Source: Puccinellia tenuiflora (Eukaryota; Streptophyta; Magnoliopsida; Poales; Poaceae). Taken from it: 64,000 bases of DNA. A program made the position numbers and the translations under genes. Shown one piece after another: positions 30,859 to 43,699 of this stretch. Numbering within the stretch: the stretch's first letter is position 1; every line of letters begins with the position of its first letter. The notes under the pieces were generated by a model, which did not search any database, was not told the origin of the DNA, and worked only from the letters and a program-made list of their open reading frames with translations. The stretch spans positions 310,001 through 374,000 of the forward strand of contig QRDG01001520.1 in the NCBI GenBank assembly GCA_012064385.1, written 5' to 3'.

Positions 30859-32756
30859 TGTTGGGAATATGCCCTAGAGGCAATAATAAAATGGTTTATT
30901 AAGCATATTCAAGTTTATGATAATAGTTTATTATCCATGCTATAATTGTATTAAATGGAAACATAATACATGTGTGGAATATAAACACCCGGAGTCCCTA
31001 GTAAGCCTCTACAGGACTAGTTCGTTGATCAAGAGATAGTTAGAGTTTCCTAACTATGGACTTGTTATAGTCACTTGATAACGGAGTCATATCATTAGGA
31101 GTAATGGTGTGATGGACATGACCCAAATAAAGAGTTGCAATTAATCGTGTCACAAAAGTTTTGTTGTCAACACTTTTAATATGCCAAATATAGTTTCCTT
31201 AGACCATGAGATTATATCACTCCCGTTCACCGGAGGAATACTTTGTGGACATCAAACGTCACTTCGTAACTGGGTGATTATAAAGGTGGCTTTCAGGTAT
31301 CTCCGATGGTGGGTTGTTGGGTGATATGAATCAAGAGTGGAATTTGTCCCTCCATGTGACGGAGAAGATATCTCCAGGCCTTCTCGGTAATATAGCATCA
31401 AGAGTCTGCAGACATGTGATTAGGTTGTAATCACCGGGATCCTATATTATGGACGAGTAAAGAGAACTTGCCGGTAACGAGATTAAACTAGACATGGGGA
31501 TGTCAACGATTATATCTCGGGCAAGTAAAATATCGTGAGACAAAGGGAATCATATATGAGATTAATTGAATCTCCGGCATCGTGGTTCAATCGAGAAAAG
31601 GTTTTCGTTGAGTGTGTAGGAATTAATATGGACATCCCGGTCCCGCTATTAATTATTGATACGATCATGTCTATGCATTCTTGAACCCGTAGGGTCACAC
31701 ACTTAACGTTCCGATGAAATTAGGTTTTGCGATGAATTAAATGATGAAGTGAACGAATGGTGATTCGGAGTCTCGGATGGGATCCCGGACATCACGAGGA
31801 GTTCCGGAGGAGTCCGGAGAATAAGATTCATATATGGAAAGTGGTTTCCGGAGGTTTCGGAAAAGTTCCGGAAATTATTTAAAGGGTACCGGAAGGTTCC
31901 GGAATGTTCTAGAAGGGTCTAGAAGTGGGACCGCATATTTTGTATGGGGCCCACATGGTGCAAAGGGGTGCTGCCACCACTTGGTGGGGCGCACCACCTA
32001 GGCCCATATGGTGGTGCGGCACAAGGAGGGAGTCCCACTCCTAGTTGGACTAGGAGGTGGGCTCTCACCCCTTTAGGAAAGGGGCCCAAGGAGGAGTCCT
32101 TGTTGGACTCCAACTTGGGGGGCAAGCAAGGAGGGGCCGGCCGGCCCCCTCCCCTTGACCTAGCCGCCACCTATATAAGGAGGGGAGGGGGGGAGGCGCA
32201 CCACAACCTTGAGAGGCTGCCTCCCTAGCCGCACCCCCTCTCTCCCTAAACCCTAGCCGCACCCCTTCTCCCGGAGGGCTGCCGCCATCCAACCTCCACA
32301 CCTAGCCGCACCACCCCTATGCCCTAGGGCTGCTGCGCCGCCTTGTCCTCTCCCTCTCCTCTTGCTTGGCTTGGCGAAGCCCTGCTCGCGGAGATCGTCA
32401 TCATCACCGGCACTACCGTCGTGCTGCTGAGATCATCAAGGCCACGTCGTCTCGCTTGCGGGATCAAGGAGTCGACGTCTTCATCGAGCTGTACGTGTGG
32501 ACGCCGCGGAGGTGCTGCCCGTTGCTGCACTTCACCGGATTGGATCTCGAGGATAATACATCTCCTCGCGACTAGACGAGTCTAGTTGCGGGGATCGACT
32601 AGTCAACCCCTGCACCGACAAAACGCGTTTGTTGATCTTCGAGGGTAAGAGATTGGATCTCATCTTCGCTATCTTCATCTCGTAGATCTAGATCCTTGGG
32701 GTTTATTCCGCTTTGCCGCGTAGAAAATTTTTGTTTTCCATGCTGCGACCCCTTCA
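30859..32756 (+). repeat. 3' LTR of the copia element
   Basis: 1898 bp, TG...CA, nearly identical to 24270-26158. It carries 9 extra bases (CTAGCCGCC) about 10 bp before the TATA box. Confidence 0.93.
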
Positions 32757-33344
32757 AAAGTATGAAGCCTAGGCCTTGTTTCCAACCATTGAAACACTGT
32801 TTTTAGTCACTTTTGCCGTTTGTTTGCTTGCTGCCATTTTTATTACAGAATTAAAAAACACCTTTTACCATCCATATTACTTGCCTTTTACCATCTCTTC
32901 GCCGGACTAGTGCACCTCTACAACTGACAATTGTATTAGTTGTGTTGGGGACACAAGAGACTTCTTGTATCTTAATTGCAGGATTGCTTGAGAGAGAGGA
33001 TACGTTCAACCTCTTCCTCCCGTGGATTCGATAAACCTTGGGTTACTCACATAAGGGAAATTTGCTGCTGTCCTACAAACCTCTGCGCTTGGAGGCCCAA
33101 CAAAGTCTACAAGAATAGAAGCATGCGTAGACATCACTCAGCGCATGGACATCAGTTCAACACGAGCGCATGCACACAACACATGGACATGAGTTCAACA
33201 CAAATATCCGTTCGGCAAAAAACATGCAACACTAGTCTATGTCGGTATGATCTGCTGGTGCTGCATCCTTTTCATTGTTATACTCCTCTATTGTGTCGTC
33301 TGCTTTATTGCCACTTTCTTCTACTTCATATCCATTCATTATCA

Positions 33345-34785
33345 TAAAAATGAAATATGATAATAAACAACTTTATTATTGCCTCTTGGGCATATTTCCA
33401 ACAGTCGCCCACTTGCACTAGAGTTAATAATCTAGTGGTTTAAATCTAACACCCATGGAGTCTTGGTGATGATCATGTTTTGCTCGTGGAAGAGGTTTCG
33501 TCCATGTTCTACACTATGCAGATCCATATGTCCTTTGCAAACGTTAATGCCACCTGGTTTGACATTACTTCATCACATGATGAACACTAGTATATTTGGT
33601 TGCAGAGTGATACTTTTGTTTCCCTTTGTGCCTACATGACATATGATCAGTCAAGCGGACTTTCACATAGTCATGTGCACCAGGAACTCACTTAGCTAGG
33701 GAAAAAATTCCTCAACCAAAATATTACATCTGCTAATCCTTGAAGTAATCATATACTTTTATATCTATGTAGATTTTAAATCGACAGTGCATAGCATGCT
33801 ACTTCGATATTTTATCATACTTCCTCCAACCTAATGCATTTCTATTGGCATGAGGTTTTCAATGGTGTCAAGACTTTATAACAATTACATTTAAGTCCAC
33901 CAAACTTTAGAAACATGTCCTTTAGCTCTACTGTAGACGCTAAAGAAAAACACTCAATTCATGTTCAATGATTTACTCTGAATCACTTCAGAACTTGTTC
34001 TTCTAACCAAGAGCTTGGGTCACATTTCGTCAAGTACATAATATGGTTTTATATGTTAGTACCTATGACTAAGGCATCGGGAATATAACATATCTTTTAA
34101 CCATTAACATTGTACTGAGATCAACTCATTTTTTGTCTATCTTCCAAGCAAGAACCTCTGTCTTGACTTGTTCCATTCTGAACTCCTTCTGAATCTCACA
34201 TAGGCTAAAACATCATGACTCAATGTTTTATCAAATGTATCTATCTCGATAGATATTTGATGTTCAAATTAACTTCATAAGTTAGACCATAGGCTCCCAA
34301 AATGCCACCATCTGCAACATTCACAATATGCCAATATATTTACAAAATGTTGTCAAGCTCCCACTCAAATATACTGTCTACATATTAAATTGTGAAAAGC
34401 CAATCGGCTCCCACTCAGAAATATGTTATTCATATATTTTATTTACAAAGATCCATTAGCTCCTACTCAAAATATGTCGCCACACATTTGATCATGAAAG
34501 TTAGTTTTTGCACCTACTTAAGATATGTTGCACATATCATAATTAGATTCCACTCAGTTTCTTGTTAGTATTCTCGATGTTTTGGACACCTCCAAAATTC
34601 CTTAATTAAATGTAAAATCGAGAACTCTAGATACGAAACACTAGTACCTTGCTAGCGTTAATCCTACAAACTTAAGCACCACTACACTCTGTAGTCAACA
34701 ACTATGAATATGTCCAAGAATTTTACTTCGACAATTTGTTCTTTCATGTCCTTTAATTTTTATTTATTCCCTACATGGCTTAAGC
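33345..34785 (-). mobile_element. Antisense copia fragment: 3' LTR start plus interior
   Basis: The reverse complement of the copia LTR start ends at 33403 (GCATATTTCCAACA), followed by the complement of the polypurine tract (GTCGCCCACTTGC). The rest matches, divergently, the non-coding interior of the 24270 element read backwards. Only about 60 bp of LTR remain at the left. The right end joins a gypsy gag fragment near 34785 without a target duplication. Confidence 0.75.
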
Positions 34786-35035
34786 CTTGCATCACGGGAG
34801 GCGGTATGCGTGGTGGCTGTAACTGTCCCAACAAGCGATCAAACTTGCTAGACAGGCTAGCCAAGGTGGTGTTGACGTTGTCGAACTTCGCGTTGAAAGC
34901 AACCTCCAAGCCATCGATCTTGTCCATAGCACCACGGATCCGTTCCTCAGTGTCCAAAGCATGGTCCGTAACCATCTTCTCAAAGTGCTCCTATAACTCC
35001 TTGTTGGTCATCTCGACCTTCTCGTCCCCTGACAT
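34786..35035 (-). pseudogene. Gypsy gag N-terminus, truncated and with a stop
   Basis: The frame starts at ATG 35035 like the gag of the neighbouring full element (start 43699). A TAG replaces a CAG codon about 15 codons in. The frame stops at the deletion junction at 34786. The segment corresponds to the coiled N-terminal region of gag. Confidence 0.8.
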
Positions 35036-36184
35036 GATTAGTAGAAAGCAAGAAACAAATACAAGTATATGTTCCTATGGACTACTAGGATGTGGTGGGA
35101 AACACGCAATCCGTCAAGCAAAATATAAGGCTCTTACAAGTTCCTTACCAAGAAGGAAAGCGTCACGACAACCACAAAGATTAGTACTCCGATGATTGGA
35201 CAAAGCGATTACCAGACGAGGTACAATGCACGTGAAGAAATCTGTGGAGCTTTAGGAAGGCTTTATATATGGTAGAGCAAAAATCAAAACAGGAATGCAA
35301 GTTGAAACAACGCTCAACGACGGCATGTGCTGGTCCTAGGCTAGACTGTACTAGACGCGAGCCGAGAACACCAACGAAGTCACGGCGCAACACAACGAGC
35401 AACACGAAAATAGCTCTTAACAGCTAGATATAAGTGAAGATCAACAATAGGCAAACTGGGCAGTGAGGGTATGCCCTGAAAAACGTGCAAAATCACGAAA
35501 ATATCACTATGATGGCAAGTGTCTCAAAACAATCCCCGAATTGAGAAACGAGTGTACGCTCGATTTTTTTTTTCCGAAAGTGCTCTGCAAAGCGTGCCAG
35601 ACTTTTTTTTTGCGGATGAGTGGGGCTACGCGAGTAAGGATTAACCGAGTTGAACTCTACCTCGTTACGTAGACTTGGCGGATAAGGAAACAAGTGAAAA
35701 CGGACTCTCCCAAAACCCTAACCCTAATTGATCAGGCGGCGCAACAAGGGGTGTGGCGGCGAGAAAGAGGGTATGGGGGCGAGGGTATGATGGAGTAGGG
35801 GTGGTCGGTGTTGGCGGCGGTAGGTTGTGGCGGATGGTGGTGGCGGTAGCAGATTATGGCGGCGGAAGAACTGGTGGATGGAAGGCAGTGATCTGCAAGC
35901 GTGGAAGATGGTGCGGCGGCAGCGACTAGATGTGACACGAACTCAAAACTCTAAAAGGAATTAGACGCTAAGACCAACACTTTAGCACGACGATGCAGAC
36001 GAAGATTCAACAATGCAATACACTGAAAAGATTATGCAACAGGCCCGGACTGGTTCTACGACGGAATGATCTAACCCTAATATTTTTTTGGCTTTTTCGT
36101 GGACTGTAGGTATGAAGAAAACAGATGCAATCTACACTAGTAAAACTGTAAATCTCACCGATCAACCTGAAATCTGATACCACT

Positions 36185-37111
36185 TGATAGGGCAAAGGTA
36201 GTCCGATCTTTCGATGAGATGTGATATGTCGATTTTGGTGGAGCTCGACCTTGGCGATCCGACTTCTACGCACACGTACGCAGCGCCAATGCAATCGCTA
36301 AACCAATCTTCGGGAGTTACCAATCCTGCAGAAGCACGATCGGCCTGATCTAAAAGATCTAGTTCTTCCTGCAATTGAGAAACAAGTAAGAACCAATAAT
36401 GCAATCAAGAATTGCGGATGGAAGATGAATTTTATTGATGAAGGTGGGATCTTGCAAGTGCGTAGTACAGGAGGTCTAGCCGACACTCGTGCCTATGGCG
36501 AAAACAAGCAAAAGCTGAGTTCTTTTTAACTAAACAAAATCCCAGTCTAAACGACGACTTAAGGAGGGTATATAAGGAGGAAAGGTGTGGGATTTCGTCC
36601 AGCCATGGGGTGGCGGCCGAATCCTACCCTAGGAAGGCTTTCCTCCTTAGATACGGTCTCTAAAAACAGCCTATTAAAAGGTATCTCGAAAATACATGGG
36701 CCTGGCCCAAAAACGAGGTGGCGCAGCACCTAGGAAAAGCTTTGGACGAATTTTATTAAGTGTCATCTTGTATAATTAGTCCTTGTCTTCAAAGTTCATC
36801 ATGGCGGCTTCAAAGTTCGATAGTCTCCATTGGCAGCAGCATCGTCTCCATTGTTTGCACTCCTGCTGTCATCTCCCTTCACGTACGTGCTCCATAGCTT
36901 GTCCCTCTCATCCATGCTTGGTCCTTCATTCCTAAGAGAAACAAATATATCTACTTTAGGCAGCATCATATTCTCATGAATATTAGGAGTAGCTTGTAAG
37001 AACGAAAGTACCGGTTGATTAAGTTGATGTGCACGAGCTCTAGTCATAGGTCCTTATAATGTAGGTGGTGTAGTAGTGGTGGTTGCATCTATAGTCGGGA
37101 TGTCCTCATCA
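36185..37111 (-). repeat. 5' LTR of the truncated gypsy fragment
   Basis: 927 bp; on the minus strand it begins TGATGAGGACATCCCGAC and ends in TATCA. As in the related elements, its first 300 bp contain the C-terminal end of the pol frame (MTRARAHQLNQ...MMLPKVD, 37047-36799). Confidence 0.85.
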
Positions 37112-38100
37112 CGATTCCCTTTGTCTCATGATATTAAATTTGTCCGAGATTTGATCGTCGATATCTCCATATCTAGTTCCATCTCGTTACCTGGCAAATT
37201 CTCTTTACTCGTCCATAATATAGGATCTCCGTGATTACTCCTAATCACATGTTTGCAAACTTTTCAGATGCTATATTACCGAGTGGGCCCAGAGATATTC
37301 TACTCCGTCACATGGAGGGACAAATCCCACTCTTGATACATATCACCCAACAACCTACCATCGGAGATACCTGAAAGCCACCTTTATAATCACCCAGTTA
37401 CGAAGCGACGTTTGATGTTCACAAAGTATTCCTCCGGTAAGCGGGAGTGATATAATCTCATGGTCTAAGGAAACTATACTTGGCATATACTAAAAGCGTT
37501 GGCAATGAAACTGTGTGACATGATCAATTGCAACTCTTTATTATTGGGTCTTGTCCATCACATCATTCTCCCAATGATTGACTCCGTTATCAAGTGACTG
37601 TAACAAGTCCATGGTCAGGAAACCTTAACCATCTCTTGACTAACGAACTAGTCCAGTAGAGACTTACTAGGGACACCTGGTTGTTTATATTCCACACATG
37701 TATTATGTTTCCGGTTAATACAATTATAGCATGGATAATAAACTATTATGATAAACATGAATATGCTAATAAACCATTTTATTATTTCCTCTAGGGCATA
37801 TTCCCAACAGTCTCCCACTTGCACTAGAGTCAATAATCTAGTTTACATTTTCTCGATCCAACACCCATGGAGTCTCAATGCTGATCATGTTTGCTCATGG
37901 AAGAGGTTCTATCTATGATCTATACTATACAGTTCTCTATGTTCTTTGCGAAACGTCAATGTCACCTACTTTGACATTACTTTATTATCACATGATAAAC
38001 CTCATATCATCACATGATAAACCTCATCATCATATGACGAATATAATATATTTGGTTAAGAGTGAGACTTTCGTTTCCCTTTTATGCCTATATGACGTAT
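37112..38100 (-). mobile_element. Second antisense copia fragment, part 1
   Basis: 37112-37809 is the reverse complement of a copia LTR with the GCATATTCCCAACA start, truncated at its left by the gypsy LTR. Next come the complement of the polypurine tract (GTCTCCCACTTGC) and interior sequence. The fragment is split by the gypsy at 38101-45835 and continues at 45841-45986. Confidence 0.8.
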
Positions 38101-38970
38101 TGATATGGCTAAGGTAGTCCGATCTTTCGATGAGATGAGATACGTCGATTCTGGTGGAGTTCGACCTTGGCGATCCGACTTCCACGTACAAGTATGCAGC
38201 GCCAACGCAATCGCTAAACCAATCTCCGTGAGTTACCAACCCTGCAGAAGCACGATCGGCCTGACCAAAGAGGTCTAGTTCTACCTGCGATCGAGAAACA
38301 AGTAAGAACCAATTTTGCAATCGAGAATTGCGGATGGAAGATGAACTTTATTGATGGATGGTGGGATCTTGCAAGTGCGTAGTACATGAGGTCTAGCCGA
38401 CACTTGTGCCTATGGCGAAGACTAGCAAAAGCTGAGTTCTTTTTAACTAAACAAAATCCAAGTCTAAACGATGGCCTAAGAGGGGTATATAAGGAGGAGA
38501 GAAAGGGATTTCGGCCAGCCAAGGGGTGGTGGCCGAATGACTCTAAAAACGCACTAAAAGTCTGACTCGAAATTACATGGGCCTTGGCCCATAAATAAAG
38601 GTGGCGCAGCACCATATGTGACTATGGACGAAAATATGAAGTATAGGCATGAATATTTCATCCAAGTCTTCAATCATCATATTCTCCATTGGTGGCATAA
38701 TCATCTCCATCAGGTGCAATCCTGCTGCCATCTCCTTGCACGTACATGCTCCATAGCTTGTCCCTCGCATCCATGCTTGGTCCATCATTCCTAAGAGAGA
38801 CATACACATCTACTTTAGGCAGCATCATATTCTCATGTATATTAGAAGTAGTTCGTAGGAACGAAAGTACCTGTTGATTAAGTTGACGTGCACGAGCTCT
38901 AGTCATAGGTCCTTGTAATGTAGGTGATGTAGTAGTGGCGGTTGCATCTATAGCAGGGATGTCCTCATCA
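38101..38970 (-). repeat. 3' LTR of the full gypsy
   Basis: 870 bp, TG...CA on the minus strand. It contains the last about 100 codons of the pol frame. Confidence 0.93.
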
Positions 38971-41900
38971 TCCTCCCCTTCTTGAATTGAAGTCGTCCTC
39001 GACGCCATCTCATCATTCTCTCCCAAATATGGCTTCAAATCTGCAATGTTAAATGCGGGACTAACCCCAAAATCTGCAGGCAACTCAAGTTTATATGCAT
39101 TATCATTTATTTTCTCTAACACCTTAAAAGGCCCATCAGCTCGTGGCATTAACTTGGACTTGCGCAAATCAGGAAAACGATCTTTGCGCAAATGTAACCA
39201 AACAAGATCCCCAGGTTCAAACACAATTTTCTTTCTACCCTTATCACCATACATTTTATATTTAGCATTCATGCGCTCAATATTTTCTTTAACAGTGGTA
39301 TGCAATTTTAACACCAAATCAGCACGTTGTGTAGCATCTAGATCATTTGGCACCGAAGATGGAAGAGGCAATAAATCAATAGGTGCACAAGGAACAAAAC
39401 CATACACAACCTCAAAAGGGCACATTTTAGTAGTAGAATGCATGGAACGATTATAAGCAAATTCGATATGAGGCAAACATTCTTCCCACTTTTTTAAATT
39501 CTGTTTTAAAACAGCCCTTAACATAGTAGACAAAGTTCTATTAACCACTTCAGTTTGTCCATCAGTTTGGGGATGACATGTAGTACTAAACAGCAACTTA
39601 GTTCCCAATTTTGCCCACAAGCATCTCCAAAAATGGCTAAGAAATTTAGTGTCATGATCTGAAACTATAGTATTCGGCACACCATGCAAACGAACAATTT
39701 CACGAAAGAACAAATCAGCAACATGTGTGGCATCATCAGTTTTGTGACAGGGAATAAAGTGTGCCATTTTCGAAAATCTATCCACAACAACAAAAATACT
39801 ATCCCTCCCCTTCTGTGTGCGAGGCAATCCCAGAACAAAGTCCATAGAAATATCCTCCCAAGGCACACTAGGGACAGGAAGAGGCATATATAAACCATGT
39901 GGATTAAGACGTGACTTAGCTTTTTGACATGTTGTGCAGCGGCCAACAAATCTCTCAACATCCCGACGCATCCGTGGCCAAAAGAAGTGTGCAACAAGGA
40001 CATCCTCCGTCTTCTTCACACCAAAATGACCCATCAATCCTCCTCCATGTGCTTCCTACAACAACAAAAGACGAACGGAACTATCTGGAATGCAAAGTTT
40101 GTTAGCGCGGAACACAAATCCATCATTGAGGACGAATTTGTTCCAAGTTCTCCCTTCTTTACAATTCTGCATCACATCTTTGAAATCAACATCATGTATA
40201 TATTGTTCTTTAATGGTTTTCAATCCAAAATTTTTGAAGTCAAGCTGAGACGACATAGTATAGCGTCATGATAAAGCATCAGCAATAACATTGTCTTTAC
40301 CCTTTTTGTGTTTAATGACATAAGGAAAAGACTCAATAAATTCAACCCACTTAGCATGACGACGGTTCAGTTTTGCTTGACTACGAATATGCTTTAAAGA
40401 TTCATGATCAGAGTGTATAACAAATTCTTTAGGCCATAAATAATGTTGCCAAGTTTCTAAAGTCCGAACAAGAGCATATAATTCCTTATCATAAGTTGAA
40501 TAGTTCAGACTAGGCCCACTCAATTTTTCACTAAAATATGCAACAGGTTTTCCATCTTGTAATAACACACCTCCCAACCCAATTCCACTAGCATCACATT
40601 CAAGCTCAAAAGTCTTATTAAAATCAGGAAGTTGGAGCAAAGGAGCATGTGTTAACTTATCTTTCAATAGCATAAAAGCCTCCTGTTGTGCATCGCCCCA
40701 AACAAAGGGCACGTCCTTCTTTGTAAGCTCATTCAGCGGTGCTGCAATAGACCCAAAGTCTTTGACAAAACGCCGGTAGAACCCAGCGAGACCAAGGAAA
40801 CTCCTCACTTGGGTGACCGTTAGCGGAGTCGGCCAACTTGAAATCGCCTCAATCTTTGCGGGATCCACTTCAATGCCCTGTGCGGTAACAATATAGCCAA
40901 GAAACACAACTCGATCGGTGCAAAAGGTGCACTTCTCAAGGTTACCAAATAAACGTGCAGCACGCAAAGCATAAAAACAGCACGCAAATGAGTCACATGA
41001 TCCTCTAAAGATTTGCTGTAAATCAATATATCATCAAAGTAGACCACCACAAAACGTCCAATGAAAGCACGCAAAACTTCATGCATTAATCTCATGAAAG
41101 TACTAGGAGCATTAGTTAAACCAAAAGGCATCACTAACCACTCATAGAGACCAAATTTTGTTTTGAATGCTGTTTTCCATTCATCTCCTAATTTCATACG
41201 AATTTGGTGGTAACCACTACGCAAATCAACTTTAGAGAACATGGTAGAGCCACTCAATTCATCAAGCATATCATCCAAACGTGGTATAGGGTGTCTATAA
41301 CGAATTGTGATATTATTAATAGCCCTACAATCAGTACACATGCGAGAAGAACCATCTTTCTTCGGTACCAAAAGAATAGGAACATCACATGGACTAAGAG
41401 ACTCACGAACATAACCTTTGTCGAGTAGTTCCTAAATTTGTCGTTCGATCTCTTTCGTCTCCTCGGGGCTGGTACGGTATGCTGCACGGTTAGGAAGTGA
41501 AGCACCCGGTATGAGATCAATTTGGTGCTCTATTCCTCGAATGGGTGGCAGCCCCGGTGGCATCTCCTTGGGAAAAACGTCCACATACTCCTGCAAAATG
41601 TTAGCAACAGCGGGTGGCAAAGAGGAAGGTATATCCTCAAAAGAAAACAGGACCTCTTTGCATATGATTGCATAACAAACAGAAGTATTCACATCCAATT
41701 CAGAAATATCAGATTTGGTAGCAAGTAAAGTAGGATGCTTCAAACGAATTTCATTAGGTAATTTGGAACCAGATTTAGGAGTATTCTTATGTGGCATCAC
41801 TTCGTTAGCAACAATCTGGTTTTCACTCTTTTGTTTCTCCTGATTTTTTGCTCTACTAGCTCTAGCAAGATCATCTTTCAAAATATGTTCAGGAGTCATA

Positions 41901-43699
41901 GGTTTGAGACCAATTTTCTTTCCATCATGCACAAGGGTATAATGATTAGTTCTACCATTATGCACAGATTCTTTATCATATTGCCATGGTCTACCAAGTA
42001 ACAACGAACAAGCTTGCATGGGTACCACATCACAATCAACAAAATCAGAATATGTCCCAATAGAAAAATGCACACGTGTAGTTCGTGTTACCTTTAGTCT
42101 ACCTGTGCTGTCGAACCATTGAATATGGTATGGGTGGGGGTGCTGCCGTGTAGGGAGAGAAAGCTTCTCCACCATCTCAATGCTTGCTAAATTATTGCAG
42201 CTCCCACCATCAATGATGATTCGAATAGCACGGTCTTTCACAACACCACGTGTGTGAAACAAGTTGTGGCGCTGATTCTGTTCTTGACTAAGCTGCACAC
42301 TCAAAGCGCGATGTGCAACCAAGCTCCTATAGTTATCAGCATCCTCAGCGCCCATGACCTCTATGTCCTGCTCAGAATCTTCATTATCTTCTTGTTGTGC
42401 AGAAATAAGTGCGAGAGTCTCTTCATCATAATCACTTGCAGAATCATACTCTCCATCTTCGCGCACGATCATCACACGCTGTGTCTTGCACTCTCTCTCG
42501 ATGTGACCATATCCCCAACAACGGCGGCATTGCACATCCCTTGTTCTTCCCGTGGACACCGAACTCCACGCTGGCCCATTAGATGTTGATGGAGGGCTCG
42601 GTGCTGGTGTGCGTGATGGTGGCATGCTAGACTTGTTGGCCGAAGGAGGAGGTGCAGAACCACGGGAGCTGGCATCCGGTTGGCGTGGCGTCCATGAAGA
42701 CGTACGACCTGCAGAAAAATTAGGCCTTGTCCGCGGTTGACGATCCTGCACTTCACGTTCAGCTTTGCAAGCAAGATGAAATAAACGGGTGATATTATTG
42801 TACTCCATATATTCAAGAATTGTTTGAATCTCCCTATTCAACCCACCCAAAAAGCGTGCAAACATAGCTTCATTATCCTCAATAACACCACAATGAATCA
42901 AACCAGTTTGCAATTCTTGATAATATTCTTCTACGGATTTTTTACCTTGTTGTAGACGGGTGAGTTTTTGTAACAATTCACGCTGATAATAAGGAGGTAC
43001 AAAACGAGTACGCATAGCACGTTTTAAATTATCCCAAGTATTAGGAATATTATCATGATTCAATCTACAATATTCAGACCACCAAACGGAAGCAAAACCA
43101 GTGAATTCACAAGTGGCAGCACAAACACGTCTATCCTCGGGAAACTGTAAACATGCAAAACGTTGTTCCACTTCTAGTTCCCATGTAAGATAAGCATCCG
43201 GATTATATCTACCCTCAAAAGGTGGAATAACTAATTTCAGTTTAGCAACATGTTCATCTTCGCGTACCTGCGCTTGCTGCCGGTGTGCAAGGTTGCGTGG
43301 ATGTACATGTGGACGACCCGGTGGACAGTCGGCATCAGCCGCGTATCCGTCGCCATGCTCACCGGGATGGGCGACATGAGCAGCAGCCGACGCGACCGAA
43401 CCCTGTGGATCCTCTGGAAGTACACGACCTGCCCGTGGAACGGTGTTGCCTTGCAACACGGGAGGTGGTATGCGTGGTGGCTGGAACTGTCCCAACAAGC
43501 AATCAAACTTGCTCGACAAGCCAGCCAAGGTGGTGTTGACGTCGTCGAACTTTGCATTGAAGGCAACCTCCAAGCCATCGATCTTGTCCATAGCACCACG
43601 GATCCGGTCCTCGGTGTCCAAAGCATGGTCCGTAACCATCTTCTCAAAGTGCTCCTGCAGCTCCTTGTTAGTCATCTCGGCCTTCTCGTCTCCTGACAT
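38670..43699 (-). pseudogene. Gypsy gag-pol polyprotein with three stops and one frameshift
   Basis: Gag starts at ATG 43699. Residues 391-404 form a CCHC knuckle (CRRCWGYGHIEREC), and IDGGSC near residue 497 is the protease active site, followed by LLLGRPW. RT has YFDDIL, RNase H has CDASGIGLGG, and integrase has HPQTDGQTE with the DDE residues in MDFVLG, SDHDTKF and QTE. Breaks: TAG at 41432-41434 between protease and RT; a one-base loss at about 40972 after the RT palm; TGA at 40266-40268 after RNase H; TAG at 40056-40058 before integrase. All three stops fit a C-to-T change at CAG or CGA. The C-terminal tail (MTRARARQLNQ, MMLPKVD) lies in the LTR. The polyprotein cannot be made from this copy. 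Confidence 0.93.

Larger units (their letters stand above)
24270..32756 (+). mobile_element. Young non-autonomous copia LTR retrotransposon (gag only)
   Basis: Two LTRs flank a 4.7-kb interior; the element is bordered by a 5-bp duplication AAAGT (24265-24269, 32757-32761). The TGTTGGGAATATGCCC LTR start places it in the Angela/BARE/Maximus-like group of Triticeae copia elements. The interior has a tRNA-iMet primer site, a short gag frame and a polypurine tract, but no protease, integrase, RT or RNase H frame. By eye the LTRs differ at about five substitutions and one 9-bp indel, so the insertion is recent. Confidence 0.92.
23113..33136 (+). mobile_element. Solo LTR of a gypsy-type element, interrupted by a copia element
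   Basis: The LTR begins TGATACGTGTCAAACG and ends GCGTAGACATCA, with a perfect 5-bp duplication CTCAG at 23108-23112 and 33137-33141. Excluding the nested copia the length is about 1.53 kb (23113-24269 plus 32762-33136). A TATA-like CCTATAAAATC lies near 23460. There is no primer site or internal region, so it arose by recombination between two LTRs before the copia inserted. Confidence 0.8.
22485..33345. mobile_element. CACTA-like element fragment, split by a solo LTR
   Basis: The terminus CACTACTAAAAAT at 22485 is followed by subterminal sequence rich in GACGTTTTCGTCG and TCGCGG motifs up to 23112. The right remainder, 33142 to about 33345, holds imperfect repeats of GCGCATGGACATCAGTTCAAC that also occur at 23070-23107. 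No coding sequence is visible. The right end is replaced by an antisense copia fragment. Confidence 0.5.
34786..37111 (-). mobile_element. Gypsy fragment: 5' LTR, leader and start of gag
   Basis: On the minus strand this is LTR (37111-36185), primer site (36182-36166, TGGTATCAGATTTCAGG), leader and about 83 codons of gag. It is closely related to the full element at 38101-45835. The rest of the element is deleted at 34785, where an antisense copia sequence begins. Confidence 0.85.

Noticed and set aside
36116..36184. tRNA gene suggested by TGGTATCAGA next to the gypsy LTR
   Set aside because: It is a primer binding site complementary to a tRNA end, without tRNA arms.
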